This document shows, one piece after another, positions 1-6,249 of a DNA stretch of 6,282 nt. Within the stretch, counting starts at the first letter, position 1, and every line of letters starts with the position of its first letter. Below the pieces are notes generated by a model. That model did not search any database. It saw nothing but the letters and a program-made list of their open reading frames with translations, and was not told where the DNA came from. The position numbers were made by a program, and so were the translations under genes. Source of the stretch: Leptolyngbyaceae cyanobacterium M65_K2018_010 (GTDB lineage Bacteria > Cyanobacteriota > Cyanobacteriia > Phormidesmidales > Phormidesmidaceae); contig DVEE01000020.1 of assembly GCA_015295885.1 (NCBI GenBank), positions 1 through 6,282 on the forward strand, in the 5' to 3' direction.

Positions 1-339
1 GACTCCCGTTGCTGAGGATGTCAGGTTCTAGGTGTCGGGTATCAGGCCTAGTTGATCGGCTGATGCCGTAGAGTACTAGGAGTCTGGAGCCGCGGCATGA
101 TGGCTACCGAGCCTGGAACGACTGCTCCAGAAAAGGTCTAGTCGCTTTTCATTCGGGGAGGGGCTGCAGAGCATCTAAAAATGTTTTGTGTGGACATTTC
201 TGGCCCGAATCTCCCCCTAGCATGATCTCCCAGTTGGGGATTAGAGCTACGTCTTGGATCTATTGGGGATTTGAGCGGGTTTCGTTCCCTCGCGTCATCA
301 GCTCGGTAGGGTAGATTGTTTTTTAATCGGTAAAGGACT
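1..339. other. Non-coding leader upstream of urtB
   Basis: No credible gene is seen. All three forward frames contain early stops, and none ends like the C-terminus of UrtA, the protein usually encoded just upstream of urtB. Several inverted repeats can be drawn. TCTGGAGC (83-90) pairs with GCTCCAGA (124-131) and encloses GGCT/AGCC (102-105/110-113). GAAAAG (130-135) pairs with CTTTTC (145-150). ATTCGGG (151-157) pairs with CCCGAAT (204-210) around an inner AAATGT/ACATTT stem (179-184/194-199). An alternative pairing, GGGGAG (155-160) with CTCCCC (211-216), would compete with it. No exact NtcA site (GTA-N8-TAC) occurs here, and no convincing -10/-35 pair was found. The region may be a urtA-urtB spacer, a leader or a terminator region; the sequence does not decide. 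Confidence 0.45.
234..276 (+). repeat. Pair of 14-bp direct repeats upstream of urtB
   Basis: TTGGGGATTAGAGC at 234-247 is repeated as TTGGGGATTTGAGC at 263-276. The copies match at 13 of 14 positions and start 29 bp apart, a little under three helical turns. They end about 64 bp before the urtB start codon, a plausible place for a regulator to bind. No known operator is recognised and the role is not established; a chance or relic duplication is possible. Confidence 0.4.
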
Positions 340-1512
340 GTGCTGGAAGGCTTAATCAGTGCCCTATTTAACGGCATCAGCATTGGTGCGGTGTTGTTGA
401 TTGCGGCCTTGGGGTTAGCGATTGTATTTGGCTTGATGGGAGTGATTAACCTGGCCCACGGCGAACTGATGATGTTCGGGGCCTACACCACCTTTGTGGT
501 GCAGAACTGGGCCAAAGGCATGGGCGGCATTGCACCCGAGATTTATATTTTTGTGGCTTTGCCCCTGGCCTTTTTAGTGGCGGCCCTCTTGGGTTTACTG
601 CTGGAGCGCAGCGTAATTCGCTACCTCTATGGGCGCCCCCTAGAAACCCTGTTGGCCACCTGGGGGGTGAGCTTAATTCTGCGGCAGTTTGTTCGGAGTG
701 TGAACTGGCCGATGGTGATTGCCCTGGCAGTATTTTCCCTGCTGTTTGGGGTAGGCCGTTGGGTGCTGACCCGCTACACCGATTGGGATCGGATTGGATC
801 CTGGGCCAACCCGGTTTTCATTGCTTTGTCGAGTGCGATCGCCCTGCTAGCCGGTTATGGGTTACAAAACTCGGGCAGCGGCCCGTTCATCCGTCCCTGG
901 TTTGGGGCCCAAAACGTCGATGTCACTCCCCCTAGTTGGTTGCGGGGCGGGGTTTCCCTAGGGAGTGCCCTCCAGTTTCCCTACGCCCGTTTATTCATCA
1001 TTGCCCTGACCATTCTCTGCGTGCTGGCCGTCTACTGGTTCCTCAATGGCACGGCCTGGGGGTTGCGCATGCGTTCGGTCACCCAAAACCGAGCCATGAG
1101 TGCCTGCTTAGGCATTCCCACCGAAAAGGTAGATGCCATTACCTTTGCCCTGGGGTCTGGGTTAGCTGGTATTGCTGGCTTTGCTGTCACCCTGCTGGGT
1201 TCCGTGGGGCCTAACCTGGGAACCAACTACATTGTGGATGCCTTTATGGTGGTGGTGGTAGGCGGTGTCGGTAAGCTGGTGGGTAGCATTGTGGCGGCTC
1301 TGGTTATCGGCATCGCCACCTACCTGATTGGTTCCGGCACCCTGGCCCTGATGTTTCCGCCTACCCCTCTCTTCCAGCCCTTCGTCGATTTCTTCACCTT
1401 CTTTGCCACTACCAGCATGGCCAAGGTGATGGTGTTTGCGCTGATTATTGCCTTCTTACAGGTGCGGCCCGCCGGCCTGTTTCCCCAGAAGGGTCGTTCG
1501 GTGGAGCTTTAG
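340..1512 (+). CDS. urtB: Urea ABC transporter permease UrtB
   Basis: UrtB is one of two inner-membrane channel subunits of the ATP-driven urea importer and belongs to the LivH-type permease family. The 390-residue product is strongly hydrophobic. It opens with the family's conserved N-terminal block (GLMGVINLAHGELMM, residues 31-45). The cytoplasmic coupling segment that contacts the ATPases is visible around residues 246-280 (TQNRAMSACLGIPTEKVDAI followed by a Gly-rich helix). It is longer than LivH of E. coli because of a hydrophobic stretch and loop at about residues 120-205 ending in PWFGAQNVDVTPP; as far as I recall this extension is normal for cyanobacterial UrtB. The GTG start at 340 is chosen because an in-frame TAA lies at 331-333 and the conserved N-terminus begins here. 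AAAGGA at 332-337 is a Shine-Dalgarno-like match, but only 2 nt from the start. The stop is 4 bp before urtC, so the two are probably co-transcribed. The alternative, an amino-acid LivH, is less likely given the UrtD and UrtE partners. Confidence 0.93.
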   Translation: MLEGLISALFNGISIGAVLLIAALGLAIVFGLMGVINLAHGELMMFGAYTTFVVQNWAKGMGGIAPEIYIFVALPLAFLVAALLGLLLERSVIRYLYGRPLETLLATWGVSLILRQFVRSVNWPMVIALAVFSLLFGVGRWVLTRYTDWDRIGSWANPVFIALSSAIALLAGYGLQNSGSGPFIRPWFGAQNVDVTPPSWLRGGVSLGSALQFPYARLFIIALTILCVLAVYWFLNGTAWGLRMRSVTQNRAMSACLGIPTEKVDAITFALGSGLAGIAGFAVTLLGSVGPNLGTNYIVDAFMVVVVGGVGKLVGSIVAALVIGIATYLIGSGTLALMFPPTPLFQPFVDFFTFFATTSMAKVMVFALIIAFLQVRPAGLFPQKGRSVEL

Positions 1513-1516
1513 GACT

Positions 1517-2698
1517 ATGGCAACCTCTACGGCTGTGCAACCCCGTCGGGCGGTTAAGGCCAGCCAGAAACGCAAACTGATGATTGAAGCGATCGCTGTC
1601 CTGGCGGTCGTGCTCCTGCTCCTATTCGTTATACCCGCGCTGCTGACCGGCTTTCGCATCAACTTGCTGGGGCGCTTCCTAGCCCTGGCCATAGTGGCCC
1701 TGGGCATTGACTTGATCTGGGGCTTCACGGGCCTGCTCAGCCTGGGCCACGGCATCTTTTTTGCCCTGGGCGGCTACGCCTTTGCCATGTATCTGGAACT
1801 CAACACCCTGGGCGAAGGGGAACTGCCAGAGTTTTTTGGCCTCTACGGTGTCACCGAGTTGCCCTGGTTCTGGCAGCCCTTTCACTCCTTTCCCTTCACC
1901 CTGGTGGCGATCTGGCTCATTCCGGCCATTGTCGCCGGGTTATTGGGCTACCTGGTTTTTCGCAACCGCATTCGGGGAGTTTATTTTTCGATCTTGACCC
2001 AGGCTGCCCTGGTGGTGTTCTTCAACTTTTTCAATGGCCAACAAAAGCTGATTAACGGCACCAATGGGCTCAAGACCTCGACCTCTATTTTTATGGGCCA
2101 GCAGGTGGGCGGCCCAGAAATGCGCACCTTTTTCTATGGGGCCACCGTACTCTTTCTGGTGCTGGCCTACGTGCTCTGTCGATGGCTCACCAGTGGGCGC
2201 TTTGGTCGCATGCTGATCGCCATTCGCGATGACGAAAACCGAGTGCGATTTACCGGGTATGACCCCACGGCCTTTAAGGTGCTCGTATTTGCCGTGTCAG
2301 GGGCGATCGCAGGCATCGCCGGGGCTCTTTACACCGTGCAGTCTGGTATCGTCTCTCCTCAGTTTATGGACATTGCCTTTTCCATTGAAATGGTAATCTG
2401 GGTCGCCGTCGGTGGTCGTGCCACCTTGGTCGGGGCCATCCTGGGGGCGGTGCTGGTGAATATGGCTCGCAGCTTACTCAGCGAAAAGTTTCCCGATGTC
2501 TGGCTGTTTTTCCAGGGTGCTCTCTTCCTGATTGTGGTCACCGCCCTACCCGATGGCATCATTGGCTGGGGGCGGCGGCAATTTGGTGCTACCGTCAGTT
2601 CGGCTCTGGGCCTAGCCCCCGCCCACATTCCCTACGCCGATGGCACTGAGCCGGAACCCGACTCTCTTCCCGATCCGCCCCAACTGGCTGAAAAATAA
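1517..2698 (+). CDS. urtC: Urea ABC transporter permease UrtC
   Basis: UrtC is the second membrane subunit of the urea importer, LivM-type, and would pair with UrtB. The 393-residue product has a short basic N-terminal tail (residues 1-20, rich in Arg and Lys). A series of membrane segments starts at about residue 22. The conserved block GFTGLLSLGHGIFFALGGYA spans residues 69-88. The ATPase-coupling segment spans about 228-272 (RFGRMLIAIRDDENRVRFTG, then a Gly/Ala-rich helix). The C-terminal tail after about residue 365 is polar, proline- and acid-rich. The frame stays open upstream to a TTG at 1448 inside urtB, but the ATG at 1517 is preferred: it directly follows the urtB stop, has AGGA at 1511-1514, and the extra upstream residues look like out-of-frame urtB. 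The 4-bp spacing from urtB implies one operon and possibly coupled translation. Confidence 0.93.
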   Translation: MATSTAVQPRRAVKASQKRKLMIEAIAVLAVVLLLLFVIPALLTGFRINLLGRFLALAIVALGIDLIWGFTGLLSLGHGIFFALGGYAFAMYLELNTLGEGELPEFFGLYGVTELPWFWQPFHSFPFTLVAIWLIPAIVAGLLGYLVFRNRIRGVYFSILTQAALVVFFNFFNGQQKLINGTNGLKTSTSIFMGQQVGGPEMRTFFYGATVLFLVLAYVLCRWLTSGRFGRMLIAIRDDENRVRFTGYDPTAFKVLVFAVSGAIAGIAGALYTVQSGIVSPQFMDIAFSIEMVIWVAVGGRATLVGAILGAVLVNMARSLLSEKFPDVWLFFQGALFLIVVTALPDGIIGWGRRQFGATVSSALGLAPAHIPYADGTEPEPDSLPDPPQLAEK

Positions 2699-2729
2699 CC
2701 TCCCACTACTACCCCTTCACGCCACCCCC

Positions 2730-2735
2730 AAGGAG
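2730..2735 (+). promoter_or_regulatory. Ribosome binding site that fixes the urtD start
   Basis: AAGGAG lies 6 nt before a GTG at 2742, the best Shine-Dalgarno match and spacing in the window. It supports GTG 2742 over the longer in-frame option at 2640. The longer option would overlap urtC by 59 bp and add 34 residues that read like out-of-frame urtC and spacer, not like an ATPase N-terminus. Confidence 0.8.
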
Positions 2736-2741
2736 CCCCTA

Positions 2742-3872
2742 GTGAGTACCAAGGTCCTGGATATTCAAGACGTTACCGTTAGCTTTGATGGCTTCAAGGC
2801 TCTCAATAACCTCAATTTCACCATGGATGAGGGCGAACTGAGGGTAATTATTGGCCCCAACGGGGCTGGCAAAACCACCTTTTTGGACGTGATCACCGGC
2901 AAGGTCAAACCCACCGAAGGGGCAGCTTACTTTAAGGGACAGGATCTGCGTAGGTACAAAGAGCACCAGATCGCTCGCCTCGGCATTGGCCGCAAATTCC
3001 AAACGCCCCGGGTGTACCTGAACCTGAGCCCCCGGGAAAATCTAGAGCTCTCCTGCAACCGTGAAAAGAACGTCTTCTCGACCCTCTTCAAAACCACACC
3101 CCCGGCAGAAAAGCGCACCGTTGGTGGTCTGCTAGAAACCATTGGCCTCGATCACAAGGCAGATATTCCCGCCGCCCTGCTCTCCCACGGGGAAAAACAG
3201 TGGCTCGAAATCGGTATGCTGGTGGCCCAATCCCCCGACCTATTACTGGTGGATGAGCCCGTGGCTGGCCTCACCGACGAAGAGACCGAGCAAACCGGCA
3301 ACCTCCTCCTATCCCTGGCGGAAAGCCACTCCATTGTCGTGATCGAGCATGACATGGAATTTGTTCGCCAGATTGCCCGCCAGGTCACCGTACTGCACCA
3401 GGGCACCGTACTCTGTGAAGGCACCATGGACCAGGTACAAAACGACCCCCGTGTGATTGAGGTCTACCTGGGCAAAGAAACCTCCCTCACCCCCGAGCAG
3501 ATGCTGCTGCTGCGTATTGCCGCCACCATGGCCTGGGCTGATGATAACTTTGCCCCCATCCAGCAGGAGGTGATTTTAGATCGCCTTAGCCGCAAATTCG
3601 CCCACGCCCCCGAAGAACAAGCTAGCCTGCGGGATGACCTCAAAAACCTGCTGGCCAAGGAAATTCCCCTGGAAGAGTTGGTGCCCCAACTCAGTACCCC
3701 GGCCCAGCGAGAAGACGCCCTGATGCTCAGCTACGAGGTCATTAGCTCTAACGAAATTAACCACACCGAAGCGGTGGTCTATCAGCAGCTCCTGAACCTA
3801 CTGAACCTTCCGCCTGAGACCGTTAGTCGTCTGGAAGCGGCTGCCCTAGATGAACTAGCTCGATGGAGATAG
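2742..3872 (+). CDS. urtD: Urea ABC transporter ATPase UrtD fused to a TerB-like C-terminal domain
   Basis: UrtD is a cytoplasmic ATP-binding subunit that would pair with UrtE to drive urea import through UrtBC. In the 376-residue product the ABC core covers about residues 4-244. Walker A is GPNGAGKTT (38-46), the Q-loop is Gln87, the signature is LSHGE (147-151), Walker B is LLLVDEP (167-173), the D-loop follows at about 175-178, and the switch His is His203. The combination LSHGEKQWLEIGMLVAQ with VDEPVAGLTDEET is typical of UrtD and separates it from LivG. A core of about 250 residues usually ends near VYLG (241-244). Here translation continues for about 130 more residues without a stop. 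The extension (about 249-370) has two helical halves: LLLRIAATMAWADDN...E276, then PLEELVPQL and LMLSYEVISSNEI...E343 with a closing amphipathic helix. This is the pattern of TerB-like domains. The ATPase call is near certain; the TerB assignment is from motif reading, and its function is unknown. Confidence 0.93.
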   Translation: MSTKVLDIQDVTVSFDGFKALNNLNFTMDEGELRVIIGPNGAGKTTFLDVITGKVKPTEGAAYFKGQDLRRYKEHQIARLGIGRKFQTPRVYLNLSPRENLELSCNREKNVFSTLFKTTPPAEKRTVGGLLETIGLDHKADIPAALLSHGEKQWLEIGMLVAQSPDLLLVDEPVAGLTDEETEQTGNLLLSLAESHSIVVIEHDMEFVRQIARQVTVLHQGTVLCEGTMDQVQNDPRVIEVYLGKETSLTPEQMLLLRIAATMAWADDNFAPIQQEVILDRLSRKFAHAPEEQASLRDDLKNLLAKEIPLEELVPQLSTPAQREDALMLSYEVISSNEINHTEAVVYQQLLNLLNLPPETVSRLEAAALDELARWR

Positions 3873-3927
3873 GTCAAGAGGGGGTGCCATCCATGGGTGC
3901 AATCCAATAGAAGATGCTAGGGGGAGT

Positions 3928-3944
3928 GGAGGGGGTAGCCCTCC
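3928..3944 (+). other. Hairpin in the urtD-urtE gap
   Basis: GGAGGG (3928-3933) and CCCTCC (3939-3944) can form a 6-bp stem with a 5-nt loop, 55 bp after the urtD stop. No T-run follows, so it is not a standard intrinsic terminator. It could protect the 3' end of a urtBCD message or weaken read-through into urtE. The rest of the 204-bp gap shows no gene and no clear promoter. Confidence 0.3.
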
Positions 3945-4076
3945 CAGACAGGGGGCTTCGTCGTGAGCCGCTCAGCCGAACGGCGCAGATCCCAAACCCC
4001 TTCTGACCATTAATTCAATACGCCTACTCAAAGCCCATTCAAAACTCCAGACCCACAACCCTCAACCCCATAACCC

Positions 4077-4829
4077 ATGACGACTACCTTGCCTGCTCCC
4101 ACCCACCAAGACCCGCTCACGGCCCCCATGCTGGAGATCTCCGGCCTCAACTTTTACTACGGTGAAAGCCACATTTTGCGGGATGTAAACCTGACTGTCC
4201 CCAAAGGGCAGATGGTCTGCCTGATTGGCCGCAACGGGGTGGGCAAAACCACGCTACTGAAAAACATCATGGGGGTACTGCGACCCCGGCGAGGCGAAAT
4301 TCGCTTTGAGGGGCAGTTGGTCACGGGGTTATCCCCCGATCGCCGGGCTCGCCTGGGGATCGGCTACGTGCCCCAGGGCCGGGAGATTATTCCCCGCCTG
4401 ACCGTGAAGGAAAATCTGTTAATTGGCCAAGAAGCCCTGGGCGATCGCGGCCAGGCCAAAGCCGCAATACCCGAGTCCATCTACGAGCTGTTTCCCGTCC
4501 TCAAGACCATGCTTGATCGCATGGGGGGCGACCTCAGCGGGGGGCAACAGCAGCAGCTTGCGATCGCCCGCGCCATTATGGGTCAGCCCAAACTTCTGGT
4601 CCTGGATGAACCTACGGAAGGGATTCAACCCTCCATCATCCTGGATATAGAAGCCGCGGTTAAACAAATCATCCAAACTACCGGTATTTCAGTGCTGCTG
4701 GTGGAACAACACCTGCATTTTGTGCGCCAGGCCGACTACTACTACGCTATGCAACGGGGGAGTATTGTTGCCAACGGCCCCACCAGCGAACTGACCAACG
4801 ACATCATTCAGGAGTTCCTGGCGGTTTAG
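4077..4829 (+). CDS. urtE: Urea ABC transporter ATPase UrtE
   Basis: UrtE is the second cytoplasmic ATPase of the urea importer, expected to form a heterodimer with UrtD. The product is 250 residues with a complete ABC core: Walker A GRNGVGKTT (51-59), Q-loop Gln100 in YVPQGRE, signature LSGGQ (153-157), Walker B LLVLDEP (173-179) and switch His212. Asn-Gly-Val in Walker A, FYYGESHIL near the start and PTEGIQPSII after Walker B are characteristic of UrtE rather than LivF. The start is uncertain. ATG 4077 gives a 17-residue polar, Pro/Thr-rich leader, while ATG 4128 (residue 18, MLEISGLN) matches where UrtE proteins usually begin and would give 233 residues. Neither has a Shine-Dalgarno sequence; the C/A-rich run before 4077 contains no G-rich motif. 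urtE lies 204 bp from urtD, unlike the tight urtB-urtC spacing, so it may be read through or have its own unrecognised promoter. Confidence 0.93.
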   Translation: MTTTLPAPTHQDPLTAPMLEISGLNFYYGESHILRDVNLTVPKGQMVCLIGRNGVGKTTLLKNIMGVLRPRRGEIRFEGQLVTGLSPDRRARLGIGYVPQGREIIPRLTVKENLLIGQEALGDRGQAKAAIPESIYELFPVLKTMLDRMGGDLSGGQQQQLAIARAIMGQPKLLVLDEPTEGIQPSIILDIEAAVKQIIQTTGISVLLVEQHLHFVRQADYYYAMQRGSIVANGPTSELTNDIIQEFLAV

Positions 4830-4862
4830 GCCGAGTCAGGAAAGATCGGGATAGGCCATCGG

Positions 4863-4885
4863 CCCTGAGTTTGCTATACTCAGGG
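4863..4885 (+). terminator. Perfect hairpin after urtE, overlapping the tRNA-Cys promoter
   Basis: CCCTGAGT (4863-4870) and ACTCAGGG (4878-4885) form an 8-bp perfect stem with the 7-nt loop TTGCTAT, 33 bp after the urtE stop. It sits where an operon terminator would be expected, but the sequence after it (TCTAGAG) is not a T-run, so intrinsic termination would be weak. The 3' arm and loop contain the -10 hexamer of the following tRNA gene, so the palindrome may instead, or also, be part of that promoter. Confidence 0.4.
4872..4880 (+). promoter_or_regulatory. Extended -10 promoter of tRNA-Cys
   Basis: TGCTATACT combines an extended -10 TG with the hexamer TATACT at 4875-4880, a close match to TATAAT. 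Transcription would start near 4887, giving a leader of about 7 nt before the mature tRNA 5' end at 4894. A 17-bp spacer places the -35 at TAGGCC, which is a poor match, as is common with extended -10 promoters. Confidence 0.6.
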
Positions 4886-4893
4886 TCTAGAGT

Positions 4894-4965
<72 letters not shown>

Positions 4966-5006
4966 TTACGGTAAACCAATAGATTCAGCCTTCAGAGGCC
5001 CTTTCA

Positions 5007-5052
5007 GGCGGCGAGTGGAGCACTTCGGTGCAGCGCTCGCCGTCATTGTTTT
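5007..5052 (+). terminator. GC-rich UUCG hairpin terminator after tRNA-Cys
   Basis: Positions 5007-5017 pair with 5034-5044 (11 bp, including two G-T wobbles). A 2x2 internal loop (GA/AG) follows, then GCAC/GTGC (5020-5023/5028-5031) closed by a C(TTCG)G tetraloop, an exceptionally stable loop. The tail ATTGTTTT (5045-5052) is a short, G-interrupted T-run. Lying about 40 bp after the tRNA, this is probably its rho-independent terminator. It could also limit transcription into the insertion sequence beyond. Confidence 0.7.
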
Positions 5053-5112
5053 GGACATATTTGGGCGTGTTTAGGCAGGCCGAACATTTCTCAGGTTGAT
5101 CAGCCAGTCATA

Positions 5113-5139
5113 CCAAATCCGACTTGTATACCTCCGGAA
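5113..5139 (+). repeat. Left terminal inverted repeat of the IS630-type element
   Basis: It begins CCAAATCCGACTTGTATACC directly after the TA at 5111-5112. Compared with the reverse complement of the right end, 21 of 27 positions match, including the blocks AAATCCGA and ATACC. The inner part is probably where transposase binds. Confidence 0.85.
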
Positions 5140-5156
5140 TAGTGTAGGGCTGTGGG

Positions 5157-6237
5157 ATGCCTAGACCCTCCATCTCGAACCTCATTTTTCAGCCGACGAG
5201 CTCAAAGCGCGCTATCGCGCTAGCCGTGACCCGGTCGAATCTCGACGCTGGCACTTGCTGTGGCTGGTTCACACAGACACGACACTGACCGATGCCGCTA
5301 AAGCGGTGGGCTTTCACGACGACTATGCCCGAGCCGTGGTGAGAGACTACAACCGTGATGGGGCTGATGGTCTGCGCCATCCACGCAAAGACCAGCGCCC
5401 CCAGCAGTCTCGTAGTTGGCTCAACCTGGAGCAACTGAAAGCCTTGGAGGCTCGATTGCAATCCCCACCCGACGATGACGGGGTCTGGAGTGGACCCAAG
5501 GTGGCTCACGTTATCGCTGAGGTAACTGGGGTAACGAAGGTCTGGCCTCAGCGGGGGTGGGACTATCTCAAGCGCTTGGAGCAATCGTTGCAAGTGCCTC
5601 GTCCCCGGCCTCGCAAAGGTGACCCTGAGGCCCAAGCGGCTCTTAAAAAAACTCCCGGAGCGTAAGGCTGAACTGGAACAGCAGTACCCTGAAGCCCTCG
5701 TCGAAGCCTGGTCATTCGATGTAGGCGTAGCCTTCCCGAAGGGTACATCGCCTCGGCTTGAAACCGATTATTCGCAAGCTGTGGACCAAAGTTGGGCAGC
5801 GACCGTTGGCCCGGGTTGACCCACGCGATGAGTGGACAGACCTCTACGAGTGTGTTCATCCCACGACCGGCGATACCGAATGGCTCATTCTGCCTCGGGT
5901 GAATAGCGATTGGTTTAACCAAGCCCTGGCCACATTTGCGGAGCAAGGCGGGGCGGGCCCTCATCAGCGGATTCTGTTGGTCATTGATGGCGCTGGATGG
6001 CACACCTGCAAAGACCTCGTGATACCCGACGGCATCCATCTAGAGGTATTGCCGCCTTACTCACCCGAGTTGCAGCCGGCAGAACGACTCTGGCGACTCG
6101 CCGATGCCCCCTTAGTTAACCGCTGCTTGGATACCCTCAGGGACCTCGAGGATGTCCTTGAGGCCCGCTGCCGCACGTTGCTGTCCATGCAAGCCGAGAT
6201 TAAAGCCCTAACCCACTATCGTTGGTGGTCTGCATGA
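5157..6237 (+). pseudogene. IS630-family transposase, broken by two indels and a repeat insertion
   Basis: A DDE transposase that cuts and joins the element's ends at TA targets, now split over three frames. Part 1 (in frame from 5165) reads LEPHFSADELKARYRASRDP and a helix-turn-helix region (about 5282-5350), up to a stop at 5663. Part 2 (5646-5720) continues KKLPERKAELEQQYPEALVE to WSFD. Part 3 (5746-6237) reads HRLGLKPIIRKLWTKVGQRP through VIDGAGWH to PPYSPELQPAERLW and a WWSA end. Probable catalytic residues are Asp (5718-5720), Asp (5986-5988) and Glu (6082-6084). Lesions: one base missing after ATG 5157 (a C lost at 5165-5168 would restore MPRPLHLEPHF), one extra base at the A7 tract 5645-5651, and 22 extra bases at 5721-5745. 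Undoing all three gives exactly 353 codons including the stop, a normal IS630 size. The element looks inactive; the A7 shift alone could be natural frameshifting. Confidence 0.88.
5718..5749 (+). repeat. Small palindromic repeat inserted in the transposase gene
   Basis: GATGTA (5718-5723) and TACATC (5744-5749) are inverted around GGCGTAG and the inner palindrome CCTTC-CC-GAAGG (5731-5742). In related transposases Asp is followed by Glu-His-Arg. Here 25 nt separate the Asp codon from the His codon where 3 are expected, a net gain of 22 nt. The core GGCGTAGCCTTCCCGAAGGG resembles the small dispersed repeats known from Nostoc/Anabaena-type cyanobacterial genomes; that resemblance is from memory, not a search. 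Confidence 0.7.
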
Positions 6238-6249
6238 CAAGCCCAGTCG

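Noticed and set aside
138..383. Minus-strand open frame of 81 residues over the leader and the urtB start
   Set aside because: It overlaps the conserved start of urtB, has an unstructured Arg/Pro/Ser-rich composition and shows no recognisable motif; it is best explained as chance.
1448..1516. Extension of urtC from a TTG inside urtB
   Set aside because: The added residues are out-of-frame urtB, and ATG 1517 has an AGGA motif directly after the urtB stop.
2640..2741. N-terminal extension of urtD from 2640, overlapping the end of urtC
   Set aside because: The 34 extra residues do not resemble an ABC ATPase, and AAGGAG at 2730-2735 is placed ideally for GTG 2742.
4001..4025. Possible promoter or NtcA-like site before urtE (CAT-N8-TAC around 4008-4021)
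   Set aside because: The GTA half is absent and no well-spaced -10/-35 pair is present.
5206..5221. Inverted repeat AGCGCG-CTAT-CGCGCT near the transposase start
   Set aside because: It encodes the conserved stretch ELKARYRASRDP in the right frame and needs no insertion to explain it, so it is probably native coding sequence.
5189..6039. Two minus-strand open frames of about 150 residues opposite the transposase
   Set aside because: They are antisense to clearly conserved transposase sequence and show no family features; they are shadows.
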